Shown here piece by piece: positions 33,868 to 45,889 of a stretch of 64,000 nucleotides of DNA; within the stretch, counting starts at the first letter, position 1; every line of letters begins with the position of its first letter. The notes under the pieces are model-generated. The model did no database searches and was not told the DNA's origin. It saw nothing but the letters and a program-made list of their open reading frames with translations. The stretch lies in the NCBI GenBank assembly GCA_951812925.1, contig OX638371.1, positions 114,227,124 through 114,291,123 on the forward strand, read 5' to 3'. The translations under genes were made by a program, and so were the position numbers. This DNA is from Calliopum simillimum. Its lineage: Eukaryota; Arthropoda; Insecta; Diptera; Lauxaniidae.

Positions 33868-36511
33868 TCATTGTTTACCGGGAGGGGCCAAGGGTTGGCC
33901 GCGGTCTTTGCCACGTAGTTTAATACCAATAACACGTTCCATTTTACCAAGAATCAAATTATTGGGAATACCACGTCCAGCTTCGTAGTCAGTAATAACC
34001 TGCTGTTTTTCGCAGATTTTCTGGAAGTAGAGAACAAAAAGTTGAACATTTTTTTTTTCTGTTATTTGAAATAATTCGAATGTACCGTTGCTAAATCCTT
34101 TTGGCTCAGACCTTTAGATTGACGTCCCTGCATAATCAATTTACCAACATCCAATGGAATTTTATCGTGTTTAAGCTCTTCAGTCTCACGATCCAGTTTG
34201 GCAGTGTTCTTTGTGGTAACATGTTGTTTATTGGTGCCCGCACCGTCTGCATTGTCAAGAATACAAATTTTGTGGAAAAAATATTTGACTAAACCAGTTT
34301 AAGAGATAAATAGTTTTAGAAGTCAACAACTATTACGCTTATCAGTTTTTTGCACAGTTTGTTGGCACAATGCAAAACGAAACACGTATTCTATAAAAAA
34401 AAAAAAATCGTAAAAGCAGAATTCGCTACGCTTCTTAGGTATTTTTTTATCAACTTCTACTAAAAATAGCTGGAAAAGGAACTTTTTAGAATATAATATC
34501 TTTGAATACAGACAGTATTTTTCCCAAGAAAAGTGGGCTTAAAAAACAATTTTTCTCACAAATATTTTAGCATCTCCTTTATCTATTATACAGCTACGTG
34601 CAACTAATTAGGGTCACTATATTAGCATTGAAACTTTAGTCAATATTGGTATTTTATTTATTAAAATGGTTTGAACTTTTCTCAAAATAAACTTTAATAA
34701 CTCATTAGCTTACTTGAAAACCATAATATCAAGTATTCTTTACCATAATTCTTAAGATTCTTAAATAAACTTAAATATATGGGATATTTCAAGTTTATCG
34801 AATCTCCTGCCCACCCAAATGTGGGTTGATGGATCGTGACGTTTGAGATATCAAAATGTTCGTCTGGAAATGAGTTTTCAAAAATTGCCGGCGAAATTCA
34901 AAATGGCAGCCGGAAGGTGAAAAAAATTCAAGCGTAAGGCAAAAAAAAGGCTCAAATCGAACCTGAAGGATACCCTTAAACAGCTGGTGTGACTGGATGA
35001 CAATATCCAACATGGCCTTTCCATTATGGCGGTCAGATAATAAATGTGTAACTAATAAAAGGAACTTTAAGCGTCAAATCTTACAATACTTTTCCCAACT
35101 ATCATTTAAAGAATTTTATATCTCATTCTTTACTTACACCAACTTAATACTTCAAATTAAAACCTATCGTGATATTATACTTAAATTATTTTTAAGATCA
35201 TTTTTAAGTAAATTAAAATGTTTTGTTGATTATTTAACAGATAAAGAATTAATTCTTATGAACTAATTTTTGCTACCCAAATAAATTTTATTTTATTAAA
35301 CAGTGAGAAGAGAAAAGTTACAGAAATGCACCTATGCTAAGCTGAAAAAAACGGGTTTTTAATAATACCTTTTCGTTAAATCGTTTAAAACTGAGGGGAA
35401 ACCCATCTGAATTTGATTTAGATTTTTTTTGATTAATTCAGGGTCGCTGATTCCGAATATGGTAATAGTTTTCCCATCAAGTCTGAGGTCCAAGTTATCC
35501 TTGATTTAAAGTGCAGAAAACGTTATTTTCAGGCATATGACGTACATCCAGGAAATAGTATAGTTCACTTTTGCCAACGGCATCGAATAACTCTAGGCTT
35601 CCTCCTTAAATCATACCTTTCACTTTTTCAACTGGATCATTTTTTTCCGAGATATCCATTGAAGTAAAAGTATCTTAAGTCTATGTAAAAGGCTACATTA
35701 AATTTGAATAGCGTTAAGAAATCTTTACTTCAATGGATGATACCTCAGAAAGGATTTGGAGATTTGGATTTGGAGATGCTATCATAAAACGGTCATAACT
35801 TTTGAAGAAAGCATCGTACGACACTTTTCAAGAGCTCATTTGAAAGAGAAAGAATTATGCAGAAAGTCCAAATGAAGAGTTGTTTGTGGGTTATTAGTAT
35901 TAATGTTCAAAAATGGATAACACAAAACATGTTTTTTTGGAAATATAGATATGTATGTGATTAATCGTGTGAATAATTTTAAAAAAGGTACTGCTTTGAG
36001 GACTTAAAGAAGTATGGTGTTAGCTTAAACTTATCAGTGATATGTTATTACTTTAGAATTGAAAAAAAAAATAAAGTTTAAAAACACTATGTAGCTTAGT
36101 AGAAAAATAAATGTGAAAACAAAACATTAGCCAGAAATGAAGAAATAAACGATAACTTAATCGAAATTTTACAGTCGCTACTTTAGTAATCTGATGAAAC
36201 TGATAGCACACTAAATTGTGAAATAAGGTACGCTCTGATAGTGGAATGCATTTCAAAACAAAAATCGAATAAAAAGCCCCACACACAGAAATGAACAAAA
36301 ATAAAAAAATGCCCCCAACTGACCTCATTGCATCATTTCACACCAAAATCCCACACCAATGAAAGCGAAACAATTTCTTTTACTTACATTTTTGCTGAGT
36401 CTCAACTGCAACTCCATGACGACGTGCCGAATTTATAGCAGACTCAGTTTTTAGAGTCGAAGCTTTGGGTGCTTTTTTACGCAAAACGGTTACCGTGTCC
36501 CAGTCCGACAT
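33868..36511 (-). CDS. mbf1: mbf1: multiprotein bridging factor 1, complete three-exon CDS
   Basis: Coding exons, read on the minus strand, are 36511-36388, 34246-34086 and 34020-33868 (TGA 33870-33868). They total 438 nt, 145 residues, the size I expect for fly Mbf1. Donors are GTAAGT and GTACAT; acceptors end in CAG. Exon 1 ends in the first base of a Tyr codon (T|AC); exon 2 ends between codons. The protein starts [19 protein letters not shown] (MBF1 N-terminal domain, about residues 1-70). A Cro/C1-type helix-turn-helix follows (about 80-135) with [18 protein letters not shown] and [10 protein letters not shown], ending [10 protein letters not shown]. Mbf1 is a coactivator that bridges TBP and bZIP-type activators in the nucleus. 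Intron 1 (2.1 kb) carries a copy of a TIR element. The gene lies opposite in strand to Baldspot and Abl. Confidence 0.97.
34795..35010. repeat. Dispersed repeat fragment in mbf1 intron 1
   Basis: Contains AAAATGGCAGCCGGAAGGTG near 34902, like AAAATGGCGCCCGGAAAAC at 50737 inside the 50462-51792 element. Probably part of a shared repeat family; boundaries unknown. Confidence 0.4.
35429..35770 (+). repeat. TIR element copy B in mbf1 intron 1 (uninterrupted at the insertion site)
   Basis: Starts GATTAATTCAGGGTCGCTGA and follows copy A (29474-31480) in the same orientation. GACGTACATCCAGGAAATAG at 35547-35566 is the empty-site version of the point where copy A carries the 1.27 kb tRNA-core element. 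A later segment (ATATCCATTGAAGTAAAAGT, then TTTACTTCAATGGATGATAC) forms its own inverted pair. No inverted right terminus was identified. Confidence 0.6.
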
Positions 36512-37311
36512 ATTTATGGTAGCGTTTTCTTTTTTCAACAATTTCAATTTTAAGATTACAAAAGTAATTCAATCAAAATAATATAGAAATAAAAATGGTT
36601 GAATTTTTCAAGTTTTCACCTTTTTTCAATTTCAATAAAAAGCCGATTCCCAAGCCGATTCCCTTTTGCCGTATTTTCAGTCAAAAATTTTACTGCAAAG
36701 ATGATAATTCAATTTGAAATGAATCGCTATATTTTTACCACTATATTCTTACGATAAGTAAAATTTCCTTTTTAATTAAAATTTATTGAAATGCTTTTTT
36801 ACTAATTCCAGAAATCCAGAAACGTCCAAATATACCAATGTGCTCTTCTTTTCTATGGTTCGTAGTGAAGTTGGTAGGTGTTGTTGTTTTTGACATTTTT
36901 CTTTCGCATGCATTCTTCGTTATTATTTCTTTTCTTTTCAAATTCTTAATCTACATTTTCTCTGACATTTATAGTATCTACGTGTCAATCTCTTAAGAAA
37001 TATCATGGATAAAGGATAATTTACATATTTATGGACTTTTGACAAAACAGCCTAAGTCGAGACAAGACAAGGATGAAAAACGTTTATTGATAGCCTGTAC
37101 TTGTCCTACACGGAAGCCTTTTTAACCCAATTCACACCCCAACTTCATTCACGGAGACCAGTCCACATCTATCCTTAAACATATCCTCACCCAAGCCTTT
37201 AAATTTTCACTTTCTTTACATTGTTGCAGATGCCAATAAGCCGTATAAATCGATTAAAGGATCTAACACATAAAATTTAATCGAGAGCCAAATTTGTTTT
37301 TACCACACTAA
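36512..37311. other. mbf1 upstream region
   Basis: Holds the mbf1 5' UTR and promoter by position; the first ~30 nt upstream of the ATG are T-rich on the plus strand. No core-promoter element can be placed with confidence, and no other gene was seen. Confidence 0.4.
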
Positions 37312-39024
37312 CTGCCATACCTAAATTGGAGCGTCACACACTGCGTTGGCTAGTGGGCAAAAATCAAAATTTTTCGTGACTCGAAACCTAATAATATTGG
37401 TATCAATCGACAGGTAATTGTATCAATAAAATAAAAACAAAATATTTAGGGGAAAAACTCAGTTTTGGCTACGCTGTGACACTTCAAAGTTGAGATATTT
37501 TTCAAAAAAAAATCATGTTTTATTCACTTCGTTTTGGGTTCTCTTAAACAAATAATTATCAAAAGTTTGTCTTTTGATTAAACTAAGCGAAGTAAAGTTT
37601 TTTATTATAAATAATATATGAGTAAATAAATAAAACTAAAAAATTTTGGAAAATATATAATTTGATGTATATTGTAGTGATTTTAATACACGATATTATC
37701 AAATGAAAAACTTCAGAAATTGACAAATTTCGATGAAAAAAAAAAAAAAACAAATCTTATACAAATAAGTGCCGTTTTTTTCTTAATCTACTAGTTCAAA
37801 TTCTATATAATCAAGAACTGCAAATAACTTTTCCTACTTCGTCCTACAAATATTTTTTTTTTTTTAAAAAAATGCTTAAAACGAAAAATTTGTATGAAAT
37901 ATAAAATTGATGTTGAAAACTTTTTTTTTGTTTTTATGAACACAAATGGTCTCACAAGTACAAAAAACATTATTTCTACTACGTAGATTTCATTTGTTAA
38001 CATTAAACATTACTTTTTCATCATCGTTACATATGGACCTTAAGAAAATCGTCCTAAATACCTGGTTTTCAGCAAAACTATAAAGTTTACAACAAATCTG
38101 AGATCATTTTTGAGCTCAGCGACCCCAAATTACTTATAGTACCAAATTTCATCGTCAAGCGCCATACCGAAATAAAGAGCGTTGCGTTGAAGTCATTTGT
38201 TTGTCAAAATCATATTGTTGTTTCTTTTTTTACTTTTCTGCAGCTAACTTCACTCCATAACGCTTTGTCAAAATTGGAAATTCGAATTAGGGGTCTGCAC
38301 AAGACGTCTTGTTTGCGTTTTAAGACATTTCGTTTCAAGATACGTTATATTTTGTACCCGTTTTTTATTTATTAAATGCTCTAGTTCAGTGTCGTGTGTA
38401 AATGTCTTAACAGAACTGGAATTTGAAAGAAAATAAACAAATACTGTACTATTTTGTCTTGTTTGATTTGTTTCAGTTATTTTAGTTGCATACTGTAGTA
38501 GTAGTGTATACTACTAAATGCTAATGGTGTGATAAGAGTAGTTTATCGCTCTCTTCTTGTGCCTCTTTTTTGTTTACGCTCTCTCTCTCCACCGCAAAAA
38601 TGTATGAAAGCTACTACAATTCTGCAAGTGTTACCATATCATAAATTTTATTGTGGTTTCTCTACACGCACGTTTTACAGTGACCTGAAGTATTTGTTTT
38701 TATAAAATAGAGTTCACTGATGTATTTTTTAGAACCAAGTTTATTTTTCACACTGATAAAACAAGACAATGTAAATAGTGTCAAAATGAAATCAGTGTAC
38801 ACGATGATTTGAATCTTGAATTTTTTGGATCAAATGCATCAGTTCAGTGAAAAATGTTGGTGTAAAAAAAAGTACACTTTATTTCAAGATGTCTTGTGCA
38901 GACCCATAATTCGAATAGCTCAGCGTTGAGCGTTGGCAATTTCGGTATGCGCCACACAAATTGTATGTACATGAGAAATTTTTGACAGTAAAACAACGCT
39001 GACGCTCCAATTTAGGTATGGCAG
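37312..39024. mobile_element. Outer TIR element, 1.71 kb, with perfect 25-bp ends
   Basis: CTGCCATACCTAAATTGGAG... (37312-37336) is repeated inverted without mismatch at 39000-39024. Inside is another inverted pair: GCGCCATACCGAAAT (about 38159-38173) and its reverse near 38941-38952, which frames the inner element at 38293-38905. No transposase is visible. Confidence 0.75.
38293..38905. mobile_element. Non-autonomous TIR element (613 bp), copy 2, nested
   Basis: Ends GTCTGCACAAGACGTCTTG and, reversed, GTCTGCACAAGACATCTTG; the inverted similarity continues outward as TTCGAATTA on both sides. It matches the copy at 25907-26479 in opposite orientation. It lies within the 37312-39024 element. 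Confidence 0.7.
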
Positions 39025-39950
39025 TATTACACAAATCAGATTTACTTACATCAATGAAATCTGTCATTTCTTCTTCCCAAACTATTCGACTGGATAAGAA
39101 TTTCTTGTTAGTTCTTAATTTCAACATGATCTGCGACATGATCTGTAAGACTTAAGTATTATCCAACTCTTAAGGTAAGTATATACCTAGTTACCATGAT
39201 TCAATAACAATGGTTATGACAAGTTGCCAAAATAAACAAAAATGGAAGCCTTGTTATCCGTCAAAAGACTAGAAAATTTTGACATTTTTGTAGTTTAAGA
39301 AGAAGCAGTATTTGATATCGCTGCAACCAGGGTAATTCAACCATGCCTACTATGTTACTAACCCACCGTCTATATTTTTAGCTGTGCACACTATATCACC
39401 AAATAGGTTTGCGTCTTATTAGGTAGGGATATCAAATCTATGTGTCTTTCAAAACACGTATTTTTACTAATATCTCTTAGCTGACCCATTTTTTAAGCCC
39501 ATCTACCTTCCTCTACTCAGAGAACAAACTCTGTATAGAGAATAAAAACTCAAAAAGTTTCACTCAGTACGAAGATAAAATACAGTGTTTTAGCTGTTCT
39601 TAATAGGCACCACATTTTTACCGGTTGTCTTGGCAAGCCGAGGGAAGTGGTGCGGACACGAAAAGCAGAATAAAGTAAAGCAAAATAAGGAGAAGGAGAT
39701 AACATACAAACTCGATTAAGAAGAACAGTGATAACTACGTACTTACACGCTGCCGTCTAAAATACAACTAATATTGGTCCAAATTTAAAAATTTGTTGTT
39801 TTGCTAGTTAATTTTGACAGTACTCGCTTCCAAAAAAGAACAAGAAAGCGCCATCTGTACTGATGTTACTTTATTTTCACTGCATTCCGTACGAATTTTG
39901 ACAGTTCGCACTGCACAAAAAAATTCAAGTGTGTAAATTAGACGTTGTTG
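39025..39950. other. Intergenic, nothing recognised
   Basis: No exon or delimited repeat was seen between the nested TIR elements and the hAT-like element. Confidence 0.4.
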
Positions 39951-39958
39951 AAGTTGAA

Positions 39959-41008
39959 CTGTGTTGCCAAAATGTGGGGAATTCCTCAAAATCGGAGAAA
40001 TTCAGAATCCGCTTGAGGATTTTTTGAGGAATTTTTATTTGAGGAATTTTTGAGGATTTGTTTTAACCAACGTATAATTTTTGATATTAACCATTTATTA
40101 GTGGCTTTCTTTTTTTACTATAATAAAGATTTAATGATTTTCGACAATATATTTTAGTAGGAATCCACTAAATTCTTTTATCCGTTTTGACGAGGTAGCC
40201 TTATATTAAAACTTATGTTTATAAGAACAATTCTGAAATCAAACATGCCCTTTTGAAGGTCCATCAAAAACTACTGAGTATTTGTTACACGCATGAATTA
40301 TAATTACATAATTATCTATCGACTAAGATTGATTTTTAAATATATTGGCTTTTAAAAATTTTAGGTTTACTTAAGAAGCGAACTTATTGATATCAATCTG
40401 CAATACTTGAATGGAGTGAGCACGCATTGTTAGATCACAAATTTCTTTCAGAGCGCAGTTGAAATAAGATTTTTGAAGAAAAACACATTAAGGAATCACC
40501 AAAATTTCCTGATATAAAAACAGTTCTTATACTGTATTTTTCTTGATATCCCAATGGGAAATGGAGCGCATCAACAGCGCTTCTGAAGCGCTCTAAAGCA
40601 GCAGTGAAGCGCATCTCTCTCGTTTCCAAAAGTGCTGAAATTAACATAGGCATGTCATTGGAAGGAAGCGCTTCGTTCTCGCTACCAAAAATGCTCTTTG
40701 GATGCGCATCGCTCTCGCATCCAGAAATACTGCTTGGATGCGCATCGCTCTCGCATTCAGAAATGCTCTTTGGATGCTTTTTGGATGACAATAAAAATAT
40801 TTAAAAAAATATTATTTCATGTATGTGTAACTGAACAATAAATCATAAGCAGAATATGATATGACAGATTTCATGACTTTTCCCATTAACTTTAAGTTAA
40901 ATTCCGTCTTTTGAAAATCTTTAAAATTGGACGTATGATATTTCACTTAAAATTGAGGATTTTTTCTCGATTTTTGAGGATTTTGAAAGTTTTTTGTTGG
41001 CAACACTG
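39959..41008. mobile_element. hAT-like non-autonomous element, 1.05 kb, 8-bp target duplication
   Basis: Ends CTGTGTTGCCAA (39959) and, reversed, CAGTGTTGCCAA (41008), a typical hAT terminus. The 8-bp AAGTTGAA flanks it exactly (39951-39958 and 41009-41016). Subterminal GAGGATTTTT motifs lie inside both ends (40013-40060 and 40956-40985). It carries a GC-rich 36-bp tandem repeat and a 118-codon frame (see next entry) but no recognisable transposase. Confidence 0.85.
40435..40791 (-). CDS. Hypothetical ORF with 12-residue repeats inside the hAT-like element
   Basis: A 118-codon minus-strand frame. Its N-terminal third holds three tandem 12-residue units, KSISECESDAHP, SSISGCESDAHP and KSIFGSENEALP, encoded by a 36-bp GC-rich tandem repeat (about 40665-40775). 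The rest (LETREMRFTAALERF, then IRTVFISGNFGDS) matches no family I know. It may be a captured fragment of another gene or simply an open repeat; evidence for translation is absent. Confidence 0.25.
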   Translation of the reverse strand: MSSKKHPKSISECESDAHPSSISGCESDAHPKSIFGSENEALPSNDMPMLISALLETREMRFTAALERFRSAVDALHFPLGYQEKYSIRTVFISGNFGDSLMCFSSKILFQLRSERNL

Positions 41009-41016
41009 AAGTTGAA

Positions 41017-42106
41017 TTCTTTTTTGGTGGAATCTATTTTCGCAAAAAAAAAATTAACCAGTGATGCCAGTATTTTTGGAGCAAATTACCCTTAAAAATG
41101 GTACAAATTAAAAAATTCCCATAGTTCTGCTGAAAAAATCACACGAATATCCCACGAACAAAAAGGTGTTAAAAACTTTATAAAAACATTTGATTTTTAA
41201 ATTATACAAGATTATGCAATATCAAAAAGATATTTTTAAAGAGATTTATGGCATTAATTGCAGAAAAAATAAAAATAAATACGTATATAGTACGAAGTAA
41301 GCTACGAACTGTCAAAAACACAATGTGAAGTTAACGCTGTAGCTGAAGCTTGCGGCGTAGTACAAAGTTCGAACTTTTCAACTTTGTCGCTTGCTGCAAG
41401 CTTTTTGACAGAAGAACAATGTTACCGAATCGATAAAAATAAATTTGTAAAAATTATTTAATGATTTTAAGGTTAATTCAGCGCAAAACTCATAAAAAAA
41501 GCAACAAATAAAATTGTGAAAATAATTTCAAGTTTTAAATGTTTAGGTCATTCAAAATTTGATGCAAATTTTATAACGAAATAAGATTGGCAACTCTATT
41601 CCATAAGCAGCAAACTTCGCTATTCTGTTCATAGAAATTCTCGAAGCGCTTCATCGTTTGCTACACTACATTTTGTACTACAGCGGCATACTACATCATA
41701 CTTCATTATTCTGTTCAACGCTTAAAACAAAAATTACGCAGACTTCACTTCCCTATGTACCCTATGATATTCTCCATGGTTTGGTGCTGTCAAAGCAGAG
41801 TTCTTCAAAGTGACAGCATTGCAAAGTTATAAGAAAAAAAAAAAAAAAAAAACGAAAGTCAGTGTAAATTTCAATTCTCAATAATATTTAAATTGAATTA
41901 CATATCTCAAAACTAGGAAATTGGAGTTAACTAGATGTAGTATTAAGGTGGCGATATGTATTAGTATATTTAAAATTTTTCAATACAAAGTATTTGCATT
42001 GCAATAAAAGTTTAAGTTATTTTTTACTTCAAGCCAAGTGATTTATTCAACGCCTTTGAAAATATTTAAAATGTTACGTCCTTTTAAGAATTTTTAAGTG
42101 TGTTAC
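41017..42106. other. Intergenic, possible old repeat, nothing firm
   Basis: 41.28-41.75 kb has short inverted-looking phrases (GAACTGTCAAAAAC, TTTTTGACAG; GCGGCGTAGTACAAAGT, TTTTGTACTACAGCGGC) that hint at an eroded element. No ends could be set. Confidence 0.35.
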
Positions 42107-42109
42107 TTA

Positions 42110-42236
42110 GGGCCAGTTTCACAATGTTCAGTTAAGCCTTAACTGGAACTTTAACTGGTACTTTGACATTAAATTTCATACAAAATTTTTATTTATCTGG
42201 AAGTTAAATTTTAACTGAACATTGTGAAAATGGCCC
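42110..42236. mobile_element. PIF/Harbinger-like MITE, 127 bp, TTA target duplication
   Basis: GGGCCAGTTTCACAATGTTC (42110-42129) pairs with the inverted right end (GGGCCATTTTCACAATGTTC reversed, 42217-42236). TTA flanks both sides (42107-42109 and 42237-42239). A GGGCC-type end with TTA duplication fits PIF/Harbinger MITEs. Confidence 0.8.
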
Positions 42237-42259
42237 TTAATGACATATATATATTGAAA

Positions 42260-42400
42260 ATTCATTTTTAATTGGACTTTTAGTCATATATATGCAAAGA
42301 TCGATTTGTCATAATTATATGTTAGAAAATGCATTGATAGATTTATATGTAAATCGATCGTTGCAAATATATGACTAAAAGTTCAACTAAAAATTAATTT
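42260..42400. mobile_element. Hairpin MITE about 140 bp, beside the previous one
   Basis: Long inverted arms: GGACTTTTAGTCATATATAT (42283-42302), then GCAAAGATCGATTT, against ATATATGACTAAAAGTTC (about 42367-42384) and AAATCGATCGTTGC. Nearly the whole element would form one hairpin. Confidence 0.65.
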
Positions 42401-44127
42401 ACGTCCTTTTGCTGAGAGATTTTACATCAGTTATTTAAAAAAAAGTATTCCTTCCGAAAATCCCATTAAGTTTCCTAATATAAATTTCTCGTTATAATTT
42501 CTTCTATTCACACATTTAGTCCGTAATCTATATTCTAACTCAATTTCGAGTTATATTTTAAAACATCAAAAAACAATAGTCGTGTTTCTTTTGATGCGTA
42601 TATACAATTATGTTAATTTTCAAATTGCGATAACTCATAAGCGGCGATTCACACGATAAAAAGTATAGTGGTATTTTTTATGGAGAAAGAATCACACGCT
42701 CTGAAAATAATTTCCGTTTAATGTTAAGAGCCGATAAACGCCAAAATATCACTTTTTATTAAATAACTTCTAAGCAAGAAGATAAGAGCAAGCCATGTTG
42801 TCAGATTGTTCAATCCCATCATAAATTTTATCCGGCATGGAAAAACAATTACATTAACATTTTCGGGAACTTGTAAAAACATCCCCATATTTTCTTTGAA
42901 GAAGTTTGGGGGACCCACAACACCTTTTTTCTGAGACGAAAATAACCATAAAATGGGCTATTACCCACGAACTGGCATCACTAGTTTGAACGAAAGACGT
43001 TTACAGTTTAACGAATTTTGCATTGGAAGAAAAGAGATGCAACAATTTTTTCGTCTCTTTCAAGTCTCGTTAATTTTTACACTTTACGAAGAACATCAAA
43101 TAACAGACATTAGAGAACTTTAAGCAAAGTAGTCGGGCGGTGTATAGTCGACGGTGTATAGAAAATACAATTTTAATTTATTTAAAATTGTTTTTAGTGA
43201 TTGAAAAACGAATAGTTGTTAAAAAAATAGTGTAAAGAGTCCAGAAAAATACCCGATAACTGAATTGATTCTGTGAGAAAATATGAAATTGCAGTCTGGA
43301 GAATTTTTTTCCGTCTGCAATTAAGTGAAGTGGAAACGAAGATAAAGAAAACACGTCAATAAAGCAGAATTGAAAGAAAAAATTAAAATACCGAGTAAAA
43401 AATGTAAAAATTTATAAAAAAATTGTTTACAATTAAGAAAAGTGCATAGATTTGTGTAATTTGTTGTAAATTGGTGCATTGGATTAAGAAGCAACAAACA
43501 AAGGAAGTGACTTCGTTCGATAGGAGGTGTGGCACCGCACACCATATCAGACGAACAGCATTTTAGGGCGTGTTTGTTGAATGTTGGCAGGCTGCAGGAA
43601 ATTGTGCATTCAATATATGATGAAATTAAAAATATTTTCATCGACTTGAAATTAAAATCACGAAAATAACAAAAAAATCAAAAAAAGAAATTAAAAATCA
43701 ATTTGAAAATCAAAATTTGTGTCTACTACACATTAAGAAAAAGAAGATGTAATACGAAAAAAGTGTAGTATTTTCAAAACGTAGTGAAAAGCTAAATGTG
43801 TAAAATTACAACAATCCAAAGAAATGAAAAATTTTGTAAGAGGGGAAAAATAAATGGAATCGTAATAAAAGTGTAGTAAGAAAAAGAAAAGCGTAGTAAA
43901 ATCATCCCCATTTTCTTTGTCACTGTTGCTGCTGCTGGTGGCCGCTCTTGTTTTGTATACCATCTAAGCAACAACAACTACGGTTTTATTCTTTACAACT
44001 CGCTCAGAACGACTGTCAAATCTTACCCAGTGGCGGCGGCGGCACTCACCAACTTCGCATAAAAAATATTGCTATCGCACTTAAAGTCACGCACCCAGAG
44101 CTCCAGGCTCAAAACGAAAAAAAAAAA
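42401..44127 (+). other. Abl upstream region and probable 5' UTR
   Basis: AT-rich to about 43.9 kb, then GC content rises with CTG and GGC repeats towards the Abl start. An in-frame open stretch from 43900 to 44127 contains no ATG, so it is likely untranslated. Transcription start and any 5' UTR intron cannot be set by eye. Confidence 0.45.
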
Positions 44128-44434
44128 ATGGGTGCCCAACAGGGAAAAGAACGGGGTTCTCATTCCGGTAGCCATGGCACGGCTAGTTGTATCGGCATTT
44201 CCGGCGGCAGTCCTGTTAGTCCAGCCTCCTGCCATGGTGTTGGCAGCGGTGTCAATGTCGCCCCAGTCGCCTTGCAAGGTTCAACACTACGTTCGTCGCG
44301 TATTAAATCTTCAACGGCGGCAGCTGCCTCTGTATCGAATGCACATCGTTCAGCCGCTGCTTCTGCGGCGGCAGCAGCACAAGGAAAGGATAATCGCAAT
44401 CCCATCGGCATGAATATATTCACAGAACATAACG
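44128..44434 (+). CDS. Abl: Abl tyrosine kinase, first coding exon
   Basis: Encodes 102 residues plus one base. The start ATG (44128-44130) follows an A-run and is the first ATG in frame. The peptide begins MGAQQGKERGSHSG, with Gly2 suited to N-myristoylation as in fly Abl. It contains STLRSSRIKSS, an Ala/Ser-rich stretch and ends NPIGMNIFTEHN, all matching the N-terminus of Drosophila Abl as I remember it. The exon ends AACG|GTAAGT (donor at 44435), phase 1, so the next codon is completed downstream (Glu expected). The SH3, SH2 and kinase exons are not in the remaining 19.5 kb, so intron 1 is at least that long. Abl acts downstream of axon-guidance receptors and on actin regulators in the cytoplasm. 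Confidence 0.93.
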
Positions 44435-45229
44435 GTAAGTAGTTGGCAGAATATGGGTATGGGTGGGGTAGTGTATTGCAAGTTATGTCTGGATTTAAAA
44501 AAAATTGGAGTGGAATATACATATTTTGCTTCTATAGATTCATTTATTTTGTTCTTGAACTTTTTCCGCAAGAGCTTAAAGCTTAGGAGGAATACCAGAA
44601 ATAAGCCGATTTAGGTACTAAAGCTTTAGACTCCCAAAAACCATATTTCTGAAATTGGATAAATGGGGTTTGATCTTAGCTGAGATCAAATGCTTTTTCA
44701 AAATAAAGACGAATTATATATCGTTAGCTTAATATGGAAAAGGCGTAACTCACATTTTTAATACTTTACAGGAGAAGGAAAAAATTGAATAAAATAACGC
44801 CAAACATTTAAGAAAACTTTAAATGAAATTTACAACAAAAATTATCTACAATTTTCATTCTAGGATTTTTTTTTTATTTTCTTTGTTTTTTGGGTAGTTT
44901 TGTGTGTTTGGTCTTTTCATTTTTAAATTTTTTTTAAAAAAAAAGTGAGATAGGGCTTTTTACAATAAATCAAAAAATTATGAATAAAATTAAAGTTATT
45001 CAATATAAAATGAAAAGAAAAACCTTTACAAAGAAAGTTAATTGGATTGGACAAAAATTTGAACGAAAATGTTTATGTTTTGTTTTGAAGATTATCATAA
45101 AAGTGGTGACAATCAGCAGCTAACAACAATTTAAAACATTAAAGTAAAGCTTATGATAATAAAGTACCCACAGCAACTAAACTCGTAGATGCTATTAATG
45201 TTTTCCCATCAGTATATCTCGATATTCTT
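44435..45229 (+). other. Start of Abl intron 1, AT-rich, nothing recognised
   Basis: Begins with a strong GTAAGT donor. No further exon or repeat was recognised before the tandem array at 45230. Confidence 0.5.
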
Positions 45230-45650
45230 CGTATTGACTAAGAAGCCTTCAGGTGACTTTCGGGAACCTTCGGATGCCTTAGAAAACTATTGATTAAGGC
45301 TTTTCGATAGTCCGCCATTGATGCTTTCCTTCTAGTATACCTAGGAATTCTTTGATTTGATTTCGAAGATTTCGGGTGAACTTCTGGAACCTTCGGATGT
45401 CCCAAAAAACTACCAGTTAGACCTTTTTGATAGTCCGCCAATAATATTTCCCTCTAGTATACCGAAATATTCTTTGTTTTGACTATCAAGCCTTCGGGTG
45501 GGCTTCGAGAACCTTCGGGTATCTTAGACAACTATCAAATAAGGTTCATTGATAGTCTACCATAGATGTATTTCCTCTAGTACACCCAGATGTTCTTCGT
45601 TCTGACCAGAAAACCTTCGGATGACCTTCGTGAATAGCATAAAAAACTTC
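45230..45650. repeat. Tandem repeat, about 125-bp unit, about 3.3 copies
   Basis: Each unit contains a GGAACCTTCGG-like motif, GATAGTCCGCCA, CCCTCTAGTATACC and ATTCTTTG. Copies begin near 45245, 45370 and 45490, with a partial one near 45610. Minus-strand frames across it are repeat artefacts. A diverged copy lies at 12085-12350. Confidence 0.8.
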
Positions 45651-45889
45651 TCATATTTGAGATGCACTCACTGTTAAGTTTTCAGCTTAATTAACAGAAT
45701 AGTTCCTGAGTGATTTTAACACTATTTAAAGCTAACGATATGTTGAATACACTAGCTATTTTATTCGGTGTTGCTCGGTATTTGTTTAATTTTTTACTGG
45801 AAGTTATTCGCAGAAAAAACAAAAACAACAAAAAAGCTAATAAGGATTTTTTTTTTAATCAGAGGCTCCAATATATTTATTTTATTTAA

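Noticed and set aside
43948..44127. N-terminal extension of Abl
   Set aside because: The frame is open but contains no ATG; the MGAQQGK start agrees with the myristoylated N-terminus of fly Abl.
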